Source: PALSA-926 sp964476835 (lineage in GTDB: Bacteria > Pseudomonadota > Alphaproteobacteria > Micavibrionales > UBA2020). Taken from it: a stretch of 49,439 nt of DNA. Positions 24,902 through 33,463 of this stretch are shown here, one piece after another. The stretch is taken from contig CAYZCE010000015.1 of assembly GCA_964476835.1 (NCBI GenBank), positions 1 to 49,439 of the forward strand, written 5' to 3'. The number at the start of each line of letters is the position of its first letter. Within the stretch, counting starts at the first letter, position 1. The notes under the pieces are model-generated. The model was not told where the DNA came from, searched no databases, and saw only the letters and a list, made by a program, of their open reading frames with translations. The translations under genes and the position numbers were made by a program.

Positions 24902-26163
24902 GTGACGGCCTGTTTGCGGGTCAGCGCCGCGGCGAAGAAGCCGTCGGTATCGTCGCGCGCGGGCGTCAGCTTGAGCATCTCGCCCTTGAGCGAGAAATCG
25001 GGATGCCCGGCGATGAAGTTTTCGATCTGCTTCTCGTTCTCATCCGCAAGCAGCGAGCAGGTCGCATAGACCAGACGCCCGCCGGGCCTGACGAGGCGCT
25101 GCGCGCTGTCGAGGATCTCGCGTTGCAGCGGCACCAGCTCGGAAATGCCCGGGCCGAGCATGCGCCAGCGCTTATCGGGGTCGCGCCGCCATGTGCCGGT
25201 GCCCGTGCAGGGCGCGTCGACGAGCACGAGGTCGAATTGCTGCTGGTGGCGCTTGACCCATTTATCGCGCTCGTTGGTCAGCACGCGGGTCTCGATATTG
25301 TGCAGGCCGGCGCGGCGGAAGCGCACTTTGGCGCGCTCGAGGCGCCCTTCGAGCACGTCCATCGCCACGATGCGGCCCTTGTTGTTCATCAGCGCGCCGA
25401 GCGCCAGCGTCTTGCCCCCCGCGCCCGCGCAGAAATCGACGACCTGTTCGCCCGGTTTTGGGTCGGCGACGATCGCCACCATCTGCGAGCCTTGGTCCTG
25501 AATCTCGATTGCGCCCGACATATAAAGGGGATGCTGCGAGATCTGCGGCCTGCCGCGCACGCGCACGCAGAGCGGGGAAATCTCGCCGGCGGTGGCGTCG
25601 AGCCCTTCGTGCTTCAGCTGCGCCAGCACATCGTCGCGCTGCGCCTTGATGGTGTTGACGCGCAAATCCAGCGGCGCCTGCGTCATCATCGCCTGCATTT
25701 CGGTCTGGAAGCCTTCGGCGCCGAGTTCGCCCTGCAGGATGTCGAAGGCCCATTCAGGGCATTCGGCGCGCACGCGCGGCGGCATGTTGGCGGGCTCGAG
25801 TTCCTTGCCGTCCATGAAACGCGCGACGCGTTCTTCATAGCCGGTCAGCTTGTGCGGGGCGTATTTCTCGTCGCTGAAGACGCGCACGAGGGAAGCCAGG
25901 TCCTGCTCGCGCTCGAACAGCATGTCGGCGATCACCAGCGTGCGGGCGTTGACGTCGCCTGCCGCCTGTTTGATCCACCAGCCGAGGCGGTGCCAGCGGC
26001 GCATGATGCGGAAGATGCGTCCGCTGATCGCCGCACGGTCTTTCGAGCCGATGAAGCGGCGGTCGCGGAAATAGGCGCTGACCGTGCCGTCGGCGGGCTT
26101 GGGCGTCATGATGATGGTGGCAAGCAGTTCGATGACCGCCTGTATGCGGGCCGCGGGGAGCAT
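24898..26163 (-). CDS. RsmB/NOP-family rRNA (cytosine-5) methyltransferase
   Basis: A SAM-dependent RNA m5C methyltransferase of 421 residues. Motif I is VVDFCAGAGGKTLALGAL, motif IV is VDAPCTGTGTWRRDPDKRW and motif VI is YATCSLLADENEKQIE, giving the two cysteines of the RsmB mechanism. The N-terminal 150 residues resemble the NusB-like RNA-binding part (TVSAYFRDRRFIGSKDRAAI). It could act on 16S rRNA position 967 as RsmB does, but related RsmF-type targets are not excluded. GAGG lies 7 nt before the ATG, and it follows the guaB-like gene by 15 nt. Confidence 0.88.
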   Translation of the reverse strand: MLPAARIQAVIELLATIIMTPKPADGTVSAYFRDRRFIGSKDRAAISGRIFRIMRRWHRLGWWIKQAAGDVNARTLVIADMLFEREQDLASLVRVFSDEKYAPHKLTGYEERVARFMDGKELEPANMPPRVRAECPEWAFDILQGELGAEGFQTEMQAMMTQAPLDLRVNTIKAQRDDVLAQLKHEGLDATAGEISPLCVRVRGRPQISQHPLYMSGAIEIQDQGSQMVAIVADPKPGEQVVDFCAGAGGKTLALGALMNNKGRIVAMDVLEGRLERAKVRFRRAGLHNIETRVLTNERDKWVKRHQQQFDLVLVDAPCTGTGTWRRDPDKRWRMLGPGISELVPLQREILDSAQRLVRPGGRLVYATCSLLADENEKQIENFIAGHPDFSLKGEMLKLTPARDDTDGFFAAALTRKQAVT

Positions 26164-26178
26164 GGGCAGTCCTCTTTG

Positions 26179-27540
26179 TTAGCGCGTGCGGACGAATTGG
26201 GCGTTGTCGATCAGCGCGCGGATGTCGCGGCTGCCGGTATAGGCCATCGCGGCCTTGAGCCCCCCGACAAGATGCTGCACCACCTGCGCGACCGGGCCGC
26301 GATAAGGCACCGAGGTGTCGATCGGGTCCTCGTCGACGCGGTAGGGGTCGGCGATGCTCGTGCTGAACACGGTGCGGCGCTGCGGTTTCGCCGCCGGATT
26401 GACGATCTTGTAGGCGTTGAAGCCATGGTAGGCGATGGTGCCGGGCGCTTCGTCGGTGCCGGCGAAGAGGCGGTCGATGACGGCGGCTTCCGCGCCTGCG
26501 CCGATGGCCTTGGCCAGCGCGGCTTCGCTGTCGATGCCGCCGCCCGCGATGAGCGGGATATCGGCCATGCCGCAGATCTCGGCGACTTCCTGCACGGCGG
26601 TGAAGGACGGCATGCCGACGCCAGCCGAAGCCGCGCCGAGGCCGATCTTGATTGCGTCCGCGCCCGCGTCGATCAGCGAGCGGGCGGCGTCGGGCGTGGA
26701 GACGTTGCCCGCCACGATCTGCACTTCGCTGGAGCGCTGCTGGCGGATATGGCTGACCAGCCCTGCGACATCGCGCGTATGCGCATGCGCCACGTCGACG
26801 AAGACGACGTCGAGGCCGGCGTCGGTCATCGCCATCGCGCGGTCGAAAGCATCCTTGCCGATGCTGATCGCGGCGCCCACGCGCAGGCGGCCCTGCGCAT
26901 CGCGTGCGGCGTTCGGCCATGCTTCCAGCTTGCCGATGTCGCTGACGGTGATGAGGCCGACGCAGCGGCCCTGGTCGTCGACGACCACCAGCTTCTCGAT
27001 GCGGTGCTGGTGCAGCAGCTTCTTGGCGGTCTCCATCTCGACGCCCTGCTTTACCGTCACCACGTTCTTGCTCATCAGGTCGGTGACGGGGCGTGCGTAG
27101 TCTTCAAAGTAGCGGATGTCGCGCGAGGTGATGATGCCGATGACTTTCTGCGACGGCTGCTCGACGACGGGTAGGCCAGAAATCCGGTAGGTCGTCATGA
27201 GATCGAGGGCTTCGGAGACGCTGGCCTCGGGCGAGACGGTGATCGGGTTCAGCACCATGTGCCCCTGCGAACGCTTGACGCGGCGCACCTTCTCGACCTG
27301 CTTGCCGAGCGGCATGTTGTCGTGGATGACGCCGATGCCGCCCAGCTGCGCGATGGCGATGGCCATGCTGCTTTCGGTGACGCTGTCGACGGGAGCGGAG
27401 ATCAGGGGGATGCCGAGCGAGATGGTGCGCGTCAGCCGCGTGGCGGTCGACACCTCGGACGGCTTCACCTGCGTTTCCGCCGGCACGAGCAGGACGTCGT
27501 CGAAACTGAAGCCCTCGTGGATTTCCGCGTTGCGTTTCAT
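26179..27540 (-). CDS. IMP dehydrogenase homologue lacking the catalytic cysteine loop
   Basis: A 453-residue IMPDH/GMPR-family protein with an intact frame. The N-terminus GFSFDDVLLVPAET and both CBS domains (about 93-150 and 152-206) are clear. The expected catalytic loop, usually GPGSICTTR..AGVG, reads GLGAASAGVGMPS at 300-312: the cysteine and several neighbours are deleted. The IMP ribose-binding Asp of IADGGI is Gly (IAGGGI, 331-336), the phosphate-binding Gly-Ser before LAGT is Asp-Arg (356-357), and the Arg expected before VPYRG is replaced (DTSVPYRG). It is about 35 residues shorter than E. coli GuaB. Normal IMPDH activity is therefore doubtful, and I withhold the symbol guaB. It could be a CBS-based nucleotide sensor or have other chemistry. 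Confidence 0.85.
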   Translation of the reverse strand: MKRNAEIHEGFSFDDVLLVPAETQVKPSEVSTATRLTRTISLGIPLISAPVDSVTESSMAIAIAQLGGIGVIHDNMPLGKQVEKVRRVKRSQGHMVLNPITVSPEASVSEALDLMTTYRISGLPVVEQPSQKVIGIITSRDIRYFEDYARPVTDLMSKNVVTVKQGVEMETAKKLLHQHRIEKLVVVDDQGRCVGLITVSDIGKLEAWPNAARDAQGRLRVGAAISIGKDAFDRAMAMTDAGLDVVFVDVAHAHTRDVAGLVSHIRQQRSSEVQIVAGNVSTPDAARSLIDAGADAIKIGLGAASAGVGMPSFTAVQEVAEICGMADIPLIAGGGIDSEAALAKAIGAGAEAAVIDRLFAGTDEAPGTIAYHGFNAYKIVNPAAKPQRRTVFSTSIADPYRVDEDPIDTSVPYRGPVAQVVQHLVGGLKAAMAYTGSRDIRALIDNAQFVRTR

Positions 27541-27569
27541 GCCGGCATCCTCTCTGTTACGACGAAATT

Positions 27570-28277
27570 TTACCTGCGGAAGCCGAGCGCCACAACATAC
27601 ATTTCCGCTGAATCCGCGCGGCTGGCGTGCGGCTTCACGTGTTTGACCTTGGTGAAGTCTTTTTTCATCTGGTTAAGTAAATCCTGGCCTGCGCCGCCCA
27701 TGAAGACCTTGGAGAGGAACGTGCCGCCCGGCACCAGCACTTCGCACGCAAAGGCATAGGCCGCTTCGGCCAAACCCATGATGCGCAGGTGGTCAGTGCG
27801 CTTGTGGCCGATGGTCGGCGGCGCCATGTCGCTGATGACGACGTCGGCGCGGCCGCCGATGGCTTTCTTGAGGCGGTCGGGCGCGCTGTTGTCCATAAAA
27901 TCAAGGCAGATGAATTCCGCGCCGGGAATTTCAGGCATGTCGAGGATGTCGATGGCGACGACGCGGCCACCGGTCGTGTCGGGCTTGACGATCTCGACCG
28001 CGATCTGCGTCCAGCCGCCGGGCGCGGCACCGAGGTCGATGACTTTCTGGCCCGGCTTGAGGATGTGCAGGTCTTCGTTCATCTGGATGATCTTGAAGGC
28101 GGCGCGGCTGCGATAGCCCTCGGCCTTCGCGGCGGTGACGTAAGGGTCGTTCAGCTGGCGCTGCAGCCAGCGCGCGGAAGACTTCGAGCGCTTGTCGCGC
28201 GTCTTTACATGCACGGTCTTCTGCAAGCCGCGCGGATTCTTGCCGCTCAGAGTCGTGGGAGGCTTTTTATCCTTCAT
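27570..28277 (-). CDS. rlmE: 23S rRNA (uridine-2552-2'-O)-methyltransferase
   Basis: The FtsJ/RrmJ methyltransferase that modifies the A-loop of 23S rRNA late in 50S assembly. It has 235 residues with a basic N-terminal extension of about 45 residues. The SAM motif is DLGAAPGGWTQIAVE. The catalytic K-D-K-E set fits the Lys in RAAFKIIQ, the Asp in SDMAPP, the Lys in LSKVFMGG and the Glu in ADSAEMYVVALGFR. It lies 29 nt before the guaB-like gene and starts the minus-strand block that runs to 19516. Confidence 0.94.
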   Translation of the reverse strand: MKDKKPPTTLSGKNPRGLQKTVHVKTRDKRSKSSARWLQRQLNDPYVTAAKAEGYRSRAAFKIIQMNEDLHILKPGQKVIDLGAAPGGWTQIAVEIVKPDTTGGRVVAIDILDMPEIPGAEFICLDFMDNSAPDRLKKAIGGRADVVISDMAPPTIGHKRTDHLRIMGLAEAAYAFACEVLVPGGTFLSKVFMGGAGQDLLNQMKKDFTKVKHVKPHASRADSAEMYVVALGFRR

Positions 28278-28333
28278 GCGTCCAGTTTAGGACATTTAAA
28301 GTATTTGATAAAGCTCGATTTTTCAGGAACAGG

Positions 28334-28362
28334 TTGACTTGAGTATACATAATATATTATGT
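28334..28362 (+). promoter_or_regulatory. Putative promoter with an overlapping 16-bp perfect palindrome
   Basis: TTGACT (28334-28339) and TTATGT (28357-28362) are separated by 17 nt. Bases 28347-28362 form a perfect AT-rich dyad, ACATAATATATTATGT, covering the -10 region. TTAACA is then repeated at 28362 and 28372. The dyad is well placed to be a repressor operator for the gene at 28390. Confidence 0.5.
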
Positions 28363-28389
28363 TAACACAGTTTAACAAAGGAGACCCTC

Positions 28390-28761
28390 ATGGACGCCGA
28401 CAAGAAACTCTACCTCATTAACTTCATCGATCTCGAGCGCTTCGGCAGCATCGCGCAACTCGCGAGCGAACGCGACCGCATCGGCCACAAGCTGCTGTTC
28501 CTCGCCAGCGCCCTCAAGGAAGACATCTATTTTCACATCATTCAGGATGACGGCGTTGCCGGAGCGCCGAGCCTGATGATCGAAGCATCGAAGAAATTCA
28601 TCGACCGCATGCCCACGGAATACTTCGTCGCTTCCGTACAGGAATACACGCCGCTTTTGCCGACCGTGCGCTCGGACGTGCTGAAAAAGCACTATGAAGA
28701 CGCAAAGCCGCCTGCCGCGCCCGTGCAGAAGAAAAAGCCGGGCGGCCCCGGCCTCAACTGA
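28390..28761 (+). CDS. Hypothetical protein, 123 aa
   Basis: I do not recognise this protein. It is soluble, with no signal peptide or membrane segment. Residues 1-85 look like a mixed alpha/beta fold (KKLYLINFIDLERFGSIAQL ... DIYFHIIQDDG), and the tail from about 98 is Pro/Lys-rich and probably disordered. A strong AAAGGAG lies 6 nt before the ATG, and an AT-rich promoter with a perfect palindrome precedes it, so it is likely expressed and regulated. It is a single-gene unit ended by a bidirectional terminator. Confidence 0.75.
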   Translation: MDADKKLYLINFIDLERFGSIAQLASERDRIGHKLLFLASALKEDIYFHIIQDDGVAGAPSLMIEASKKFIDRMPTEYFVASVQEYTPLLPTVRSDVLKKHYEDAKPPAAPVQKKKPGGPGLN

Positions 28762-28772
28762 CGCTAAGAAAC

Positions 28773-28812
28773 AAAAAAACAACCCCGCCGTATTCCGGCG
28801 GGGTTGTTTTTT
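28773..28812. terminator. Bidirectional intrinsic terminator
   Basis: The arms AACCCCGCCG and CGGCGGGGTT form a hairpin with an A-run before it and a T-run after it. It lies between the convergent 123-aa gene and the heparinase gene. Confidence 0.9.
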
Positions 28813-28822
28813 TCAGGTCAAA

Positions 28823-30472
28823 TCAGTCGCCGATCCGGCGCAGTTCCCAGCCGACCAGCGCGGAGGCATCCGCCGTGCGGCCTGTAAGGACGATCTGGCA
28901 GCCGGCTTCGGGCTGCTCGTCGCGGCCGAAGCAGATGCTTTCCTCAACCGACACGTCGGCGCCCGCGGCGCGGAAGGTCCATGTCATGCCCGCGCGCGAG
29001 GTCAGCAAGATCTCGCCGTTCTGCCCCGCCATCGCCTCGATGCCCGGATGCAGGTGGAAGCGCACCGCGAAGGGAACGCCGGCCTTGCCCGTCAGTTGGT
29101 CTTCGCCGGCGAGCACGTCGCCATTCTCCGACAGGCGCAGGCAGCGGCGGTGCGTGAGGCCGAGGTGCTGCGCATAGCCGTTGTGGCTGGCCTCGAGCAG
29201 TGAGATCTCGGCGTCTTCATGGCGGCGCGCGCGCACGGCGGGGCGCGCGATCAGGCGGCCTTCGTCGTCGAAATCGCAGGCGTTGCGGTTGTCCGCCGTC
29301 AGCGTGGAGTGCGCGGGCGTGGAGCGCAGAACCTTGCGCCATTTGCCGTCGACGCCGGAGGTGCCGCAGTTCACGATCACGCGTTCGCGGCCGAAGCCGT
29401 ATTCGAAGCTCAGCAGCCCCGCATGCGCGCGCTCGCACCAAGCAGAAGTCAGCGGCAGGCCGGTATCCATGATCAGGCTGGCGCGGCCGCGCGTGAGGCG
29501 TTCGTAGCCGGTGTTGGGCAGGCTCACGGGTGCGCGTCCGCGCGCGCCCGAGTGCATGAGCGTGGTATCGCAGAGGTGCGCATTGCCGCAGCCGCCGCCG
29601 TTGAACTGCGCGAAGGCGCCGTCGCCGTGACGGAAGAACTTGACCGCGGGGGCGAGACGGTCGATCGCATCCTGCAGCGCCTCGGGCATCTCGCGGCGCG
29701 ACGCGATCAATGCGGCGCGCAAATCGACGAGGCATTGCAGGAATTCGAACGCCGCCTGCGGGCTGCGCGACACGTGGCCGCCGTCGGGCAAGATCTGCTC
29801 GCGGATCTGGAAGGAGAGCGCATCCAGCGCCTGCGTCAGCCAGCCTTCGCCGTCGTCGAGCGCGAGGCCGGCATAGGCCAGCCCCTTGAGCGCCTGCACC
29901 AGCGGCAATCCCGCCGCGCCGTTCGGCAAGGTCTTGGCAAGGTATGCCGCCTGGCGCATCAGCGCCGCGAAATAGTTGCGGCGGAATTCGTCGTCGGCCG
30001 ACGCGCAGAAGAAATCATGGAACGAGATCCACGCCTTGATCCGCAGGCCGACAAGGTCGGGACGCCAGGCGAAGGCGTCGTATTTCTGGTGCTGGGCGAT
30101 CCAGCCCGCGACCATCTCGCGCGCCATGCGTCGCGCGCGCTCGCCGCCGACCGAACGCAGGTCGCGCAGCCATTCGAAACTCTGGATGCCCGCCTTCCAT
30201 TCCGCGATGGCGGCAGGCGGGTTCCATGACAGGTTTTCCTTGGCGATCGTTTGTCCCGCGAACGAGAACACGCCCGCGATCATGTCGCGGCCGCGGCGCG
30301 CGTCGCCCGGCCACGGGTCGGGCGGCACCGCGCGCAACTGGTCGGGCACCTTCTTCGCCGCGAGCGCGAGGCCTGCGAGCGGGTTCCCGAACGTCAGGGA
30401 ACGCGCCGTCGCGCCGAGCTTTTGCAGCGGACGGATACCCCTGAACGACAGGCGTGATTCAGTCAGAAACAT
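28823..30472 (-). CDS. Heparinase II/III family protein
   Basis: A 549-residue protein with an N-terminal alpha-toroid of about 300 residues and a C-terminal beta-sandwich, as in family PL12-like lyases. Blocks include QILPDGGHVSRSPQAAFEFL, FNGGGCGNAHLCD, LPNTGYERLTRG and RTPAHSTLTADN-like RSTPAHSTLTADNRNACDF. No signal peptide is visible. In many alphaproteobacteria a homologue sits between an rsmB-like gene and purH, and its true substrate is not known; heparin is unlikely. I use the ATG at 30472 (AGGGA nearby); a GTG at 30508 would add 12 residues. rpe is 42 nt upstream on the same strand. Confidence 0.85.
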   Translation of the reverse strand: MFLTESRLSFRGIRPLQKLGATARSLTFGNPLAGLALAAKKVPDQLRAVPPDPWPGDARRGRDMIAGVFSFAGQTIAKENLSWNPPAAIAEWKAGIQSFEWLRDLRSVGGERARRMAREMVAGWIAQHQKYDAFAWRPDLVGLRIKAWISFHDFFCASADDEFRRNYFAALMRQAAYLAKTLPNGAAGLPLVQALKGLAYAGLALDDGEGWLTQALDALSFQIREQILPDGGHVSRSPQAAFEFLQCLVDLRAALIASRREMPEALQDAIDRLAPAVKFFRHGDGAFAQFNGGGCGNAHLCDTTLMHSGARGRAPVSLPNTGYERLTRGRASLIMDTGLPLTSAWCERAHAGLLSFEYGFGRERVIVNCGTSGVDGKWRKVLRSTPAHSTLTADNRNACDFDDEGRLIARPAVRARRHEDAEISLLEASHNGYAQHLGLTHRRCLRLSENGDVLAGEDQLTGKAGVPFAVRFHLHPGIEAMAGQNGEILLTSRAGMTWTFRAAGADVSVEESICFGRDEQPEAGCQIVLTGRTADASALVGWELRRIGD

Positions 30473-30514
30473 GTTTTCCCTGATGCCCGCCGCCCCCGCG
30501 ACGGACACTCCCCC

Positions 30515-31168
30515 TTAGTTACCCCTGAGACGCCGGATCGCCTCTTTGTAGTTTTTATCCTTGAAGACCGCAGTCCCTGCCACAAGCACATCAGCCCCCG
30601 CTGAAATGACTTGCGGCGCGGTCTCGGCATTGATCCCGCCGTCGACTTCGAGGTCGATCGCGCGCCCGCTTGCATTGATGCGCGCGCGCACGGCCTTGAT
30701 CTTGTCGAGCAGCGGAATGAACTTCTGCCCCCCAAACCCGGGGTTGACCGTCATGACGAGCACGAGGTCGATGTCGTTGATGAGATGGTCGAGCGCGTCG
30801 ACCGGCGTCGCGGGATTGAGCGCGATGCCCGCCTTCTTGCCGAACGACTTGATGAGCTGCACCGTGCGGTGCGGATGCGCGCCCGCTTCGGGATGGAACG
30901 TGATGATGTCCGCGCCCGCTTTCGCAAAGCCTTCGACGAAGGGGTCGACCGGCGCGATCATCAGGTGCACGTCGAAAATCTTCTTGGATGTCTTGCGCAG
31001 ATGTTCGACCACGACAGAACCGAAGGTGATGTTGGGCACGAAGTGGCCGTCCATCACATCGAGGTGTATGTAGTCCGCGCCGGCCGCGTCAATCGCGCGC
31101 ACTTCCTCGCCCAATTGCGAGAAATCTGCGGATAAAAGCGACGGTGCGATGCGAACCCCTTGACTCAT
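30515..31168 (-). CDS. rpe: Ribulose-phosphate 3-epimerase
   Basis: A TIM-barrel enzyme of the pentose phosphate pathway that interconverts ribulose-5-phosphate and xylulose-5-phosphate. It has 217 residues, the normal length. APSLLSADF, HLDVMDGHFVPNITFG, HLMI, VMTVNPGFGGQKF and EVDGGIN contain the metal-binding histidines and catalytic aspartates. I start at the ATG at 31168 (MSQGVRIAPSLL), where the family begins; the ORF extends to 31270 without family support. The ribosome site is weak (AAGG at 3 nt). Confidence 0.95.
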   Translation of the reverse strand: MSQGVRIAPSLLSADFSQLGEEVRAIDAAGADYIHLDVMDGHFVPNITFGSVVVEHLRKTSKKIFDVHLMIAPVDPFVEGFAKAGADIITFHPEAGAHPHRTVQLIKSFGKKAGIALNPATPVDALDHLINDIDLVLVMTVNPGFGGQKFIPLLDKIKAVRARINASGRAIDLEVDGGINAETAPQVISAGADVLVAGTAVFKDKNYKEAIRRLRGN

Positions 31169-31312
31169 CAGCCTTTTATAACAGTTTCCCGAGAGTCCAG
31201 CAATAAAGAAACGCGCGATGTCATTGACGCGCAATAAAATCTTCGCCTTTTTGCCATAGCGAAATGACATAAGGGTATTGTCCGCGCGCGGGACGCCTTG
31301 TAGGTTTCCGGC

Positions 31313-33400
31313 ATGACCTTCTTCGACACCTTCCTGCGCCAGCGCGACCGCTGGATCTTGTGGACGCCCGTCTTCATCGGGATCGGTGTCGCGTTCTATT
31401 TTTCCTGCGCGACGGAACCGCCGTTGTGGCTCGCGCCTGCGCTGCTGGCGGCGATGGCTGCCGCGCTGGCACCGATCTACAAGAACAAGGCCGCGCGCAT
31501 TGCGTGGCTGGCGCTGCTGCTGGTCGTGCTCGGGTTTTCCGCGGCGCAGTTGCGCGCATGGAGCGTCGATCCCGCGTCGCTGGGGCGCAAGACCGGCGTG
31601 CTCGCGCTGACGGGCCGCGTCACCACCGTCGACGCGCTGCCGGGCGGCGCATACCGCATGGTGCTGTCCGTGTCACAATACGCTTCCGACCGCCCGCTGC
31701 CGCAAGACCCGATGCCGAAAGCCGTGCGCATCAAGCTGAAGAAGACCAGCCCCGTGCCCGACGTCGGCGACAAGGTGCAGGTGAAGGCGATGCTGCTGCC
31801 GATCTCCGGCCCCGTTGCGCCGGGTTCCTACGATTTCCAGCGCCACGCCTTCTTCAGCGGCATCGGCGCGACAGGTTTTTCCATCAGCGACGTCGAGACG
31901 GTCAAGCCCGCCGGCAAGCGCTTCGCCTTCGACGGCCTGCGCCGTTATTTGCGCGACCACATCAAGGCCGTCATCACCGACAGCGACCGCGCGGCGATCG
32001 TGATTGCGCTGCTCGACGGCGAAGACAAGGACATCTCGAAGCCGGCGTATGAGACCATCCGCGCCGCTGGCATCGCGCACCTGATCGCGATCTCCGGCCT
32101 GCAGGTGGCGCTGGTCACCGGGTTTTTCTTCTTCGCCGTGCGGTGGCTGCTCGCCGCCATCCCGCATGTCGCGCTGCATTGGCCGATCAAGAAGGTCGCC
32201 GCCTTCCTCGCCATGCTCGGCGCCGTGTTCTACATGCTGCTGATCGGGGAGTCGCTCTCGGCCGAGCGTTCGGTCATCATGATCTGCGCCGTCATGCTGG
32301 CCATCATGCTCGACCGCGATCCATTCACGCTGCGCCTCGCCAGCTTCGCGGCGGCGGCGATGCTGATCGCGCAGCCGGAAAGCCTGTTCAGCCCGGGATT
32401 CCAGATGTCGTTCGGCGCCGTCGTCGCGCTGATCGCCTTCTATGAATCGACGCGCGACTGGTGGAGCCGCCTGCAGTACACGCGCGGGTTTTTCGTGCGG
32501 GCGGGCGTTTACGTGCTCGGCTCGCTCGCAACCACGTTGATCGCGACGCTGGCGACCGCGCCCTTCGCGCTTTATCACTTCCTGCGCACGCCCTTGTTCC
32601 CCGGCATGGCGGCGAACTTGGTCGCGGTGCCGCTCTCCTCCTTTGTCACCATGCCGGCGGCGATCACCGGCAGCCTGCTCATGCCGCTCCACCTCGATTG
32701 GGCGCCGCTCAAGCTCGCGGAGGGCAGCGTCTACGTCATCCTGCGCGTGGCCGACATCGCGGCCAGCTGGCCCGCCGCGCTTTACCGCGTCGATGCGTGG
32801 CCGATGGCGGCGCTGGCCGGCATGTGCCTCGGCGGCCTGTGGATCGTGCTGTGGCGCGAAAAGATGCGCTGGCTCGGCCTTGTGCCGGTGCTGCTAGGGG
32901 TTTGCGTCATCCCCTTCTGCACACGCGCGGATGTGCTGGTCTCCGACGATGGGCGGTTGATGGCGGTGCGCGGCGACGACGGACGTTTGTGGATGTCGCA
33001 GGCGCGCGCGGCGAAATTCGTGCGCGAGGCTTGGGCCGAACGCGAAGGCGGCGACACCGATTACCGGTATTGGCGCGACGACGGTGCGCCCGTCGCCTGC
33101 GACCGCGCGGCCTGCATCTACCGCCGCGGCGGCGTGCTGGTGTCGTTCATCACCGACAAGACGGCAATCACCGCCGACTGCGGCGTCGCCGACGTCGTCA
33201 TCAGCGCCGGAAAAATCCCGCGCGACGCCTGCCCCGCGCCGCGCCTCTTGATCGACGCGATGGACCTGCGGCAAAACGGCGCGACCGCGCTCTACTTCGA
33301 TCACGGCGCCATCCGCCGCCGGAGCACCGGGGAAGAACGCGGCGACCGCCCGTGGGTACGCCGATATGAAAGCTATTCCAATAAGTTAACCGAAAATTAA
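31313..33400 (+). CDS. comEC: ComEC/Rec2-family DNA uptake channel protein
   Basis: A 695-residue inner-membrane protein of the ComEC family, the channel that takes single-stranded DNA into the cytoplasm during transformation. Helices occur near 16-34, 36-50 and 62-78. A soluble OB-like DUF4131 domain spans about 95-205, and the competence domain (AHLIAISGLQVALVTGFFFF onward) has many helices to about residue 530. The C-terminal 150 residues lack the HxHxDH zinc motif of Gram-positive ComEC, as is usual in alphaproteobacteria. Start codon support is modest. No other competence genes are in the window. The stop codon overlaps a CtrA-like site. Confidence 0.88.
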   Translation: MTFFDTFLRQRDRWILWTPVFIGIGVAFYFSCATEPPLWLAPALLAAMAAALAPIYKNKAARIAWLALLLVVLGFSAAQLRAWSVDPASLGRKTGVLALTGRVTTVDALPGGAYRMVLSVSQYASDRPLPQDPMPKAVRIKLKKTSPVPDVGDKVQVKAMLLPISGPVAPGSYDFQRHAFFSGIGATGFSISDVETVKPAGKRFAFDGLRRYLRDHIKAVITDSDRAAIVIALLDGEDKDISKPAYETIRAAGIAHLIAISGLQVALVTGFFFFAVRWLLAAIPHVALHWPIKKVAAFLAMLGAVFYMLLIGESLSAERSVIMICAVMLAIMLDRDPFTLRLASFAAAAMLIAQPESLFSPGFQMSFGAVVALIAFYESTRDWWSRLQYTRGFFVRAGVYVLGSLATTLIATLATAPFALYHFLRTPLFPGMAANLVAVPLSSFVTMPAAITGSLLMPLHLDWAPLKLAEGSVYVILRVADIAASWPAALYRVDAWPMAALAGMCLGGLWIVLWREKMRWLGLVPVLLGVCVIPFCTRADVLVSDDGRLMAVRGDDGRLWMSQARAAKFVREAWAEREGGDTDYRYWRDDGAPVACDRAACIYRRGGVLVSFITDKTAITADCGVADVVISAGKIPRDACPAPRLLIDAMDLRQNGATALYFDHGAIRRRSTGEERGDRPWVRRYESYSNKLTEN
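33386..33400. promoter_or_regulatory. CtrA-like binding site TTAA-N7-TTAA(C)
   Basis: TTAA at 33386-33389 and 33397-33400 are spaced by 7 nt and followed by C. The site overlaps the comEC stop and lies 64 nt before the M16 gene, in an AT-rich stretch that also holds a GGTAGA/TCTACC inverted repeat (33420-33444). Confidence 0.45.
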
Positions 33401-33463
33401 CGCCCGCTTCCTATTATATGGTAGATATAAATATTATCTCTACCTGCAAGGAGCGACACCGAC

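Noticed and set aside
24820..27174. Long plus-strand open frame opposite the rsmB-like and guaB-like genes
   Set aside because: Antisense shadow; no ribosome site and no recognisable product.
26179..27540. guaB-like gene as a frameshifted pseudogene
   Set aside because: The reading frame is continuous from a ribosome site to the stop, and the substitutions are scattered point changes plus a clean in-frame loss.
28362..28376. Possible CtrA site TTAACACAGTTTAAC
   Set aside because: The two TTAA are spaced by 6 nt, not the required 7.
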